DNA of 64,000 nt, from positions 4,605,442 to 4,669,441 of the forward strand of contig NC_087379.1 in the NCBI RefSeq assembly GCF_963675165.1, given 5' to 3'. Each line of letters starts with the position of its first letter. Position 1 is the stretch's first letter. Under the pieces are notes generated by a model. It was not told the DNA's origin. It saw nothing but the letters and a program-made list of their open reading frames with translations, and made no database searches. The position numbers were made by a program, and so were the translations under genes. Positions 57,643 through 64,000 of this stretch are shown here, piece after piece. The stretch is from Halichondria panicea (Eukaryota; Porifera; Demospongiae; Suberitida; Halichondriidae).

Positions 57643-58442
57643 ATGTGGCACTATTTTTGGTTGCATCAAGTCTATCATGTTTCCAGGCTTTGCCCAAAGT
57701 ATCGTACACGGAAATGTCCTCTGTAAGTAGATAAGTTACATATATCTCTATCTACCAGTACAGTACAGTAGTGTGTCACATGCACTATTTATGTAGGGTG
57801 TTCCTGTTGCTATTGCTGAGTGTTGGTACTCTGGTTCCACACATGTATCTCATCGTCCTGTGAGTTGACGCCTTATTTTACAAACTTGTAAAATGGGAAA
57901 TTCCCTTGCTGAACCTGTAATTGTTTGTGTTTTGTGTATGTGATACTCTTTACCATATCTTCACCATTCCTTTACTGACATGACTGGCTTAGCTAGCTAC
58001 AGGTACTCACTGTGGTATAACTTTCTCTACATGTATGTGCATGCATGCCTTACCACTGCTTGATTTCTCTAGCCCTGAGTTCTACACTCGGTTCTGCCTC
58101 TATCCCGTCCATGCTCTGCTGGTTGTCCAGGTGATGCTCTCCGTAGTAATGCTAGGTGAGAAGGGATGTCTATTCAAGCACTTTAATTGACATCATTTTT
58201 CTAGATCCTGCCATAAGCAGGGTCAAGAGGCTGGTAGTCCCATTTATAATAGCGTGTTGAAGGTATTTACAGCTCTTTATAACCACTGCCTCCGTTTCTG
58301 GCTAGGATTGTGCCTGCTGTTTGTGACAATGGAGCCAGTGCCTGAGTTGGTGAAGTGGTCATTCCATCTCTATGGCCTGATGGACCTGCCGTTTGGGTTG
58401 GGGTTCCTGGTCACCTTCTTCCTACCTGGCTCCTGTGCACAG
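57643..58442 (+). CDS. Small multi-pass membrane protein, unknown family, junction unresolved
   Basis: The ATG at 57643 starts MWHYFWLHQVYHVSRLCPKY. Exons 57643-57722, 57797-57859, 58073-58155 and 58205 onward join in phase. They give two hydrophobic segments: FLLLLLSVGTLVPHMYLIVL and PVHALLVVQVMLSVVML, the latter after PEFYTRFCLY. In that frame a TGA occurs at 58258-58260, giving about 93 residues. A second strongly hydrophobic block, FWLGLCLLFVTMEPVPELVK then LPFGLGFLVTFFLPG, lies at 58254-58442 in another frame and ends at a CAG|GTACTA donor. I found no splice pair that joins the two, so there is a frameshift, an unusual intron, or a short isoform. A related exon with its intron lies at 63850-64000. 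I do not recognise the family. Confidence 0.5.
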
Positions 58443-58565
58443 GTACTACACTGTATGTGCAGTCTAGTATCATCATCATCACTTTACAGCAGTCAATACT
58501 TACACAACTCTACCTCTCCATTTGTTTCAATCAGCTAATTGGTATCAGGAGTGCATGAATTATAT

Positions 58566-58680
58566 ACAGTGGACTCTTGCTAATTCGGCTCTCTGAATTA
58601 CGCTCACCTCAATAATTATAACGGTCATTTAACTCCTCCTGAAATACGCCCACCTCGCTATTCTGTTAATTATTCGGTTT
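58566..58680. repeat. pogo-like element end
   Basis: TACAGTGGACTCTTGCTAAT followed by TCGGCTCTCTGAATTACGC matches the inverted end at 21190-21241. Only one terminus is visible. Confidence 0.5.
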
Positions 58681-58888
58681 TGACAACCCCAAATGAGATT
58701 TTTAATGTACTTTTACACGCATATATGTCCAGATATGATGTTGTGAGTGTAGAAATTGATTACACTCGAATACAGAGAATAATAATTTATTATCCTCGAG
58801 ACATACCGCTTAACTTAAAAGTAGTCATTAGATTCGAGGCAAAACTATGTAGTATAGTGCTGTGTATTTTAAAAAGTCCATACCGGAT

Positions 58889-59289
58889 ATACCGTATTTA
58901 CTTGATTAAATGCCCTCCTTGAATAAACGCCCAGGGTAAAAGCTCCGTCTTTGTCAATAAACGCCCATATATGGGGCGTGGCACTGTGGGTGGAGCTGAA
59001 ATAGCACATGGATCCCAGTTGCAAGCATGGCAGCATAGAATAATAATACTTTTTATGATGCATCGATGGCAGAGAGAGAGATACCGACACAGAAGGCACT
59101 CCTATGACTTAAATTTAAGCTGAGAAATAGATTTAAGCTGAGACAGCGGCCCAAGAAGAGCACAATAACTGCTGCTGTGCAAGAGTTTTGGAGTAGACAT
59201 AACAATAAACGCCCTCCTAGATTAAACGCCCCCTCTAAAGACTTGATGTGAAATAAACGCCCGGGCGTTTAATCAAGTAAATACGGTAT
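58889..59289. mobile_element. MITE with TACCGTATTTACTTGATTAA termini
   Basis: The left end ATACCGTATTTACTTGATTA and the right end TAATCAAGTAAATACGGTAT are perfect inverted repeats of about 22 bp. The body of about 400 bp has repeated AATAAACGCCC phrases near both ends. There is no coding sequence. Confidence 0.9.
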
Positions 59290-59484
59290 TTTGATTTGAG
59301 TGTATAAACTTTTGCGGAATGACAGTTAGTTCACGGATTTAATTTTCGCGGAATAGCGCAGCCTTTCTGCAGCATGCATGCATGCGATATTAAATTTGTG
59401 GGTATAAATGTTTGCAGTACATGCTTAATCAGCGAAAACCGCGAACATTTATGCCCTCGAAATATACACGCTATACGGTATTGT
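59290..59484. mobile_element. Member of the TACCGTATAGCGCGAA element family
   Basis: It lies directly beside the previous element. The right end reads ACACGCTATACGGTA and the body carries TTTTCGCGGAATAGCGC and GAAAACCGCGAAC, as in 4651-4850. The left end is degraded. Confidence 0.6.
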
Positions 59485-59489
59485 GTTTC

Positions 59490-61340
59490 AAATGCGCTAA
59501 TCGGGTAATTTCCCAAGGCGCATGAGCGGCCACAGGTTTATAGTAGTCATTTGGTTTGTTTGTCTGTTTATTTGTGATATGTGAGTCTACTCACCTGGAT
59601 GCCATAGCACTGTGTTTACAGCACGGATATATCCTCCACAAAACAAGTTATTAGTGGCAGATTTCGATGTTAAAGCTTCATTGTCGTATAAAAGTGAGCT
59701 AAGAGGAACTTGCACGTTACCTAGCTCTACACGCGACCTTTATTCAAGGTATATCTACATAATTGTTTGCAGCTGAAGTGATCCTTTACCGGTATATTGT
59801 ACGTTGTTGCTTCTTTACTCCTCTGGTTTTTATATTCATGTCAACAGCCGAGGGTTAGCACCTCAGTGCTCTAGTTACACCTGCACTGACTATATTTGAT
59901 AGTGCTAAACAATCGATTTATGCAGCTTTGATTATGCACACAAGATAGTATAATTAGTGAGCAACACAGCATGTATACATGTAGACTGAAAATGAAATTA
60001 CTCCTGGCTGCACTGGAGTGCTGTGTATTTTGAAAAAAGTCGATTTATGCAGCTGTGCACTGTGGTTGGGGCCCCAATAGGTACACAGGAATATATGCCA
60101 CCATGCACTGCTAACTGATTTAGTGTTGTATCAGTAGCACAGAGGAGGTTGGACACGATCACTTGCACCAAGTTGTTTGCTGACTTGGCACTTTTGTTGA
60201 CACAGTTTTTCAATGCGACCTGGGTTAGTGTATAATAGAACATGCGACATTCCTACCCCTTATACCCTACATTATACCATACACATCGCACAGTTATCTA
60301 TGAGTGCTCTGGCTTTATTGAGCTTTTAAACTAGCCACGCCTGTAGTCAAGATCAGCTAGAGTGTGAAGTTGAGTAACTAGTCTCAAAAAGTAGGTTAAA
60401 CCCAAGATATTTCTGCTTAATGTTACATGCGCTTAACTCAGGCAGAAGAGAGGATGTCCTCTGGCATTGATACTTAACCTATATAGATACCTATGACCAT
60501 ATCAACATATTTTTTCTGCCCACAAGCAGTCGCACACTGCATGCATGTACTATTAAACTTGAGCTAGCTCGCATGCAGCTGCATGCCTGTTCTAATTAGT
60601 CCGGACATCTCACGTGTGCTGTAATAATCTGTTCCAATTATATGCAGACAATTTGTTGTTTTTTTTACTATCCGAAAAATTAGAACATACGATATACACC
60701 ATTCACAATAAGTCAGTGCATGTACATGTACGTACTTACTTGTACATGTATACACATATGAAGCTAGCAGCTAAGGTATATCGGAGCCTACAATAACTAA
60801 TGAATAGGTTTGTTGTACATAGCATTAATTAGGTTCTGCAGCTTTTTTCTTATCTGAGGCTTTTAATCGAAATCGGCCATTGTTAGCTTCAGATATAGGT
60901 ACAAACTAGGATTGGGGATTGGCCAAGAGCCTGCAATATTTCGAGCAAGTTTTTTCACTGGTAAACAAGTTGTCGTGACTAAATTTTACTGTGAGATTTA
61001 CAAAAGGGAGCCGATTAGTAGCATAGCTTAATTGTGAATTGCGGTTAATCATTATTTTGCTGATTGACATTGTGCTTTTGGTGCTTTTTAGGCCAATCCT
61101 GAAAACTACTGGTAACAAAATTCACATCTATATAGTTCATTACTATTATAATAGATACCCGGTGACTTTATTTGCATGTATAAATTCTTAAATTTTTTCC
61201 TGAAATCTTGTGTGCCATCTCACAGTACTCTATATATAGAATGAGATTATAATTATACTCAAAAGGCCACATCATACCATACAAGTGCATGCATTACGTG
61301 CATAATTATATACACCAACAATATTCATGAGCTTTCAAGT
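59490..61340. other. Intergenic, no gene seen
   Basis: No supported exon was found on either strand. A single CAGAGGAGGTTGGACACG element end occurs at 60141. Otherwise it is AT-rich sequence with TGCATGCATG palindromes. Confidence 0.4.
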
Positions 61341-61359
61341 GGAGTCAGGAGTCCACGAG

Positions 61360-61368
61360 TATAAAAGG
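61360..61368 (+). promoter_or_regulatory. TATA box of the secreted Cys-rich gene
   Basis: TATAAAAGG is 45 bp upstream of the ATG at 61413. It implies a transcription start near 61390 and a leader of about 20-25 nt. The match to the metazoan consensus is perfect, and the gene is a single exon. Confidence 0.8.
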
Positions 61369-61412
61369 ACTTCTTCAAATTATAGATTCATTCCAATCCA
61401 GCACTACAAAAA

Positions 61413-62603
61413 ATGCAGGTCATCTGTCTCTCATCACTTCTGTTCTTGTTAGGCTTTTCCCACGCAGAGATTGCCATGTCTCCAACAGATACAGCTATCT
61501 CCACAATCAACAAGGCTGCACAACTAGCATCAACCATGAAAACTACCGACACTCGAGCCAGGAGATCCGTAAATCTCAGACGACTATCCACTGAAGAGTT
61601 CAATCAATGTCAAACAATAGCTAGTAGGGTTGCTTGTGAGACTGGCCTTCAGGAGGACCTATACACTCTGGCACTGGAATGCCAGCAGCAAGACACCGCT
61701 AACCAGGCTCAGTTTGCTTGTGGAGTCAATGAGAATGGTCTATACTGCAGCCAGGGATTGGACATAAGTAAACAGTTCTTTAAAGAAGCATTTTCAAATT
61801 GTCGATCGTTTTCATCTTGCTCATCCAGCTGTCGAAACTCAATCACCCGTATTCGAGACCAACTAGGCTGTTGTTCTGGTCACTGGACAAATTTGTTTGT
61901 TGACAGCCGAACAAACTTTGACGGGGCACTCTGGTCAGTTTGTGGTGTGAGCACAGGTGAACTGTGCCCTATTCCAGACTACAACTCCACCGTTACATCC
62001 CGATTCTGCACAAAAGCCGAAACCAGTCGAATCCTTTTCTCTCGCCGATGCATGCTGAATACATCAGGAATAACAGTCAAAACACTTGCTAACACTACTG
62101 GCTGTGAAGGAGTAGCCAAGATCCATGTTGAAGCATGCAGCGTCAATTTCAATGGAGATTTCTGCGCTCTAAAAACTTCCCAAGGCAGGATAAGTACCCT
62201 GGTCCAAAACTGTGCACAAAGTTTAGTCTCTGGCAACGCTTGTTCTTTCTCATGCAAAGCTTCTCTGATTACACTTCATAGTGTGTTTGGATGCTGTATC
62301 AACAGTCTCTTCAATGGTACTACCACTAAAATTGCTCCAATATCAGGTTCAGAAGAATTACTTCGATACTTCACTAACAGTTTCTGGTCAAAATGCAATG
62401 TTGCTCCTCCTGGTATGTGTGAGAACCCTTTGTTGCTGCCCGAGATTAACAATGAGGATGTTACCACCAGTGAACCAAATGGGGGAATCAAGACCAGTGA
62501 AACAAATGGGGGAGTCAAGACCAGTGAAACAAATGGGGGAGTCAAGACCAGTGGTGTGATCAGTGTGATGCTGATAGTTGCACTAGCTTTGTTCCTCTTC
62601 TGA
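61413..62603 (+). CDS. Secreted Cys-rich repeat protein, probably GPI-anchored
   Basis: This is an uninterrupted 396-residue frame. Residues 1-19 form a signal peptide (MQVICLSSLLFLLGFSHAE). A dibasic stretch near residue 49 (TRARRSVNLRR) could be a furin-type processing site. Two related Cys-rich units follow: about residues 64-190, with SSCSSSCRNS, LGCCSGHWTN and LWSVCGVSTGELC; and about 196-340, with NACSFSCKAS, FGCCINSLFNG and FWSKCNVAPPGMC. The shared order of Cys pairs, CC and a final C indicates internal duplication. NTSG, NTTG, NGTT and NSTV are N-glycosylation sites. The tail has three nine-residue repeats (TSETNGGVK type) and a hydrophobic C-terminus (VISVMLIVALALFLF), typical of a GPI-anchor signal. 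I recognise no named family; an adhesion or surface-recognition role is only a guess. Confidence 0.8.
   Translation: MQVICLSSLLFLLGFSHAEIAMSPTDTAISTINKAAQLASTMKTTDTRARRSVNLRRLSTEEFNQCQTIASRVACETGLQEDLYTLALECQQQDTANQAQFACGVNENGLYCSQGLDISKQFFKEAFSNCRSFSSCSSSCRNSITRIRDQLGCCSGHWTNLFVDSRTNFDGALWSVCGVSTGELCPIPDYNSTVTSRFCTKAETSRILFSRRCMLNTSGITVKTLANTTGCEGVAKIHVEACSVNFNGDFCALKTSQGRISTLVQNCAQSLVSGNACSFSCKASLITLHSVFGCCINSLFNGTTTKIAPISGSEELLRYFTNSFWSKCNVAPPGMCENPLLLPEINNEDVTTSEPNGGIKTSETNGGVKTSETNGGVKTSGVISVMLIVALALFLF
62466..62546 (+). repeat. 27-bp tandem repeat coding TSETNGGVK
   Basis: Three units start at 62466, 62493 and 62520. Units two and three are identical, and unit one differs at two positions (Pro for Thr, Ile for Val). 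The frame is kept. The repeats form the stalk before the GPI-type tail. Confidence 0.95.
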
Positions 62604-62962
62604 GACATAGAACATACATGTAAGAACTATAAGACTCTAGATATAATTATGATTATAATGCTAGAACCACTTGAGTGTGTTTAGTAGGGGATTATAAGTC
62701 ATAATTTCATAGTTCCCAGTAAATCATTATAAGCTGAGGGTATAAAGTACATTTATATATACAGCCATGTTCAAAATTTTTATTACCCATTCTGTAGACT
62801 CGATCTTGTGTATCAAAAGTGTTCGCTAATGTAGCAAGCCGTTCTTTGCCGTACATGCAGAACCGAGAAGCTTAGGCTGGGGGGTGGTCCCTCAGCCCTC
62901 AGGTTACGCCCCCGTGCTTTGTATAGGATACACCACACCTACGAGGATATATGGGGTGCATA

Positions 62963-63127
62963 CGGAGGAGGTCCGACAGGCGCGGTGCAGCTCAAGCAAT
63001 TAACCTCAGCAAAAACATACGACGTTGGTGGATAATTATTGCTCAATCAAAGGCTAATTGGTTGAGCTGCACCGTACCGCACCTATCGTACCGCGCCTAT
63101 CGTACCGCGCCTATCGTACCTCCTCTG
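62963..63127. mobile_element. TIR element related to the CAGAGGAGGT family
   Basis: It starts CGGAGGAGGTCCGACAGGCG and its reverse-complemented right end starts CAGAGGAGGTACGATAGGCG. Both arms continue with GCGGTGCAGCTCAA. The right arm holds three tandem copies of a CGTACCGCGCCTAT-type unit. Flanks GGGTGCATA and GAGTACATA match at 7 of 9 positions, which may be a decayed 9-bp duplication. Confidence 0.7.
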
Positions 63128-63129
63128 GA

Positions 63130-63850
63130 GTACATATCCTCTGAGTAGGTGCATGTGGTAGATATTTGACTTATACCACGTGACTGAAGCACTATAAAGG
63201 ACCTCCCCCTAGCAACAATTCAATCCACGTTGCATACTGCAAAAAGAACAAGACTACGCCGGATTTTGTAGTTGTTGAAGAGCTAGTTAAGCAATAAGCC
63301 ATCTCTTACAGATGCTCAGGAGCTTCCTAGGTCCAAGTGTTGTGCATTCGACGTCTTTTGCTGCAGATGCAACTTCTTCTTGGTGAAAATGTATCTAAAG
63401 CACGCCCATGGACCCATGGAGGCTTAGCCAGAGGAGTCTGGAACCACTTGACCTTAGCTACATGTAATTAAGGTCACTAATTGGAAACTTCTCTTATAGA
63501 CTACTTCAAGCCAAGTTTTTAGTGTCTGTCAGTTTAAAACGTTATTTTTCAGGGGGAGTCAAATTTTATTTTTGCCAATTTTGCTCAGAAGCAGAGATAC
63601 AAGTCTCAAAGCCAGCTGTGTGGCGACCTCTAGAACAAGCCGCTCATGATATCGAGGCTAGTACAAGAGCAATGATTGTATCTCTGCCAACATTTTCCTA
63701 GCACATTGTATAGCATTGGGCAAACCACCACCATTGATTATAGCACTCCTGATTATAGTAAAGCATTGATTATAGTAAAGAGTAGCCTGCTATAAGCTTT
63801 AACTCCTAGCTGCAATATTGACTTTGCAATGTCTTACAAGTATACTTGTT
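63130..63850. other. Intergenic, no gene seen
   Basis: No exon is supported before the paralogous segment that begins near 63850. A short tandem phrase (TTGATTATAGYA) repeats near 63735-63780. Confidence 0.4.
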
Positions 63851-64000
63851 TATGTTGGGTATGCGATGATCTTTACCATCTCATTACTGCTTTGCACTTT
63901 CCACTTTCACTTGTGGCCATCTTTACCAAGATTTCAATCCTCCAGTCCTGAGTTCTACACTGTTTTTGGCTCCTATTCCATCCATGCTCTACTTGTGGTC
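63850..64000 (+). CDS. Partial paralogue of the 57643 membrane-protein gene
   Basis: The exon after TCCTCCAG (about 63946) encodes PEFYTVFGSYSIHALLVV, matching PEFYTRFCLYPVHALLVV of the gene at 57643. The upstream intron is also similar (GATGATCTTTACCATCTC against GATACTCTTTACCATATC). This is a genomic duplication in direct orientation. The copy continues past the window, so its integrity is unknown. Confidence 0.6.

Noticed and set aside
62276-62608. Minus-strand frame with Val-Leu-Thr-Pro-Pro-Phe repeats
   Set aside because: It is the antisense shadow of the 27-bp repeats in the secreted protein gene.
1-64000. CRISPR array, operon or prokaryotic origin
   Set aside because: There are no regularly spaced identical direct repeats with unique spacers. 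Genes have spliceosomal introns and animal-specific families.

Overview
This is a eukaryotic, animal-type genomic window of 64 kb. Genes are split into many short exons with small GT-AG introns. The recognisable proteins are metazoan: talin, Rap1GAP with a GoLoco motif, NECAP, mARC/MOSC and a ZU5-type receptor tail. The DNA is AT-rich and crowded with short inverted-repeat elements. The most likely source is an early-branching metazoan, probably a demosponge. That is an inference from gene content and style, not a proven assignment. All exon boundaries were read by eye from splice motifs, reading-frame phase and remembered family conservation, so they are working models.

Layout. 0-5 kb: remnants of an unknown gene, a LINE fragment and several terminal-inverted-repeat (TIR) elements. 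5.8-16.1 kb (+): an UNC5-like cytoplasmic architecture (transmembrane helix, ZU5, UPA-like region, C-terminal death-fold/CARD-like helices). Its ~6 kb intron is filled by a nested transposon block that includes a nearly intact LINE. 18.2-27.4 kb (-): a mitochondrial amidoxime-reducing component (mARC) gene. Its last intron of ~7.3 kb holds an antisense type II membrane protein gene, many repeats, and a patch where a copy of the mARC penultimate exon lies beside a copy of a talin exon. 28.1-39.7 kb (+): a talin-like gene, divergent from mARC. 40.0-50.4 kb (-): a complete Rap1GAP gene, convergent with talin. 51.5-52.7 kb (-): a basic, probably N-myristoylated protein of unknown family. 54.8-57.5 kb (-): NECAP, a clathrin-coat accessory protein. 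57.6-58.4 kb (+): a small multi-pass membrane protein, divergent from NECAP, with a partial paralogue at the right edge of the window. 61.4-62.6 kb (+): a single-exon secreted, Cys-rich, probably GPI-anchored protein with a clear TATA box.

How the genes relate. Talin links integrins to actin and is recruited by active Rap1; Rap1GAP switches Rap1 off. Having the two tail to tail, about 250 bp apart, is notable but may be chance. The talin looks divergent: its FERM head is well conserved, but the rod is alanine-poor and I could not find the C-terminal I/LWEQ (THATCH) actin-binding module.

The most unusual structures are the mARC/talin exon-copy patch inside the mARC intron, the UNC5-like tail gene with its transposon-filled intron, and several TIR element families flanked by 9-bp direct repeats (Mutator-like). 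I saw no CRISPR array, rRNA gene or convincing tRNA gene.
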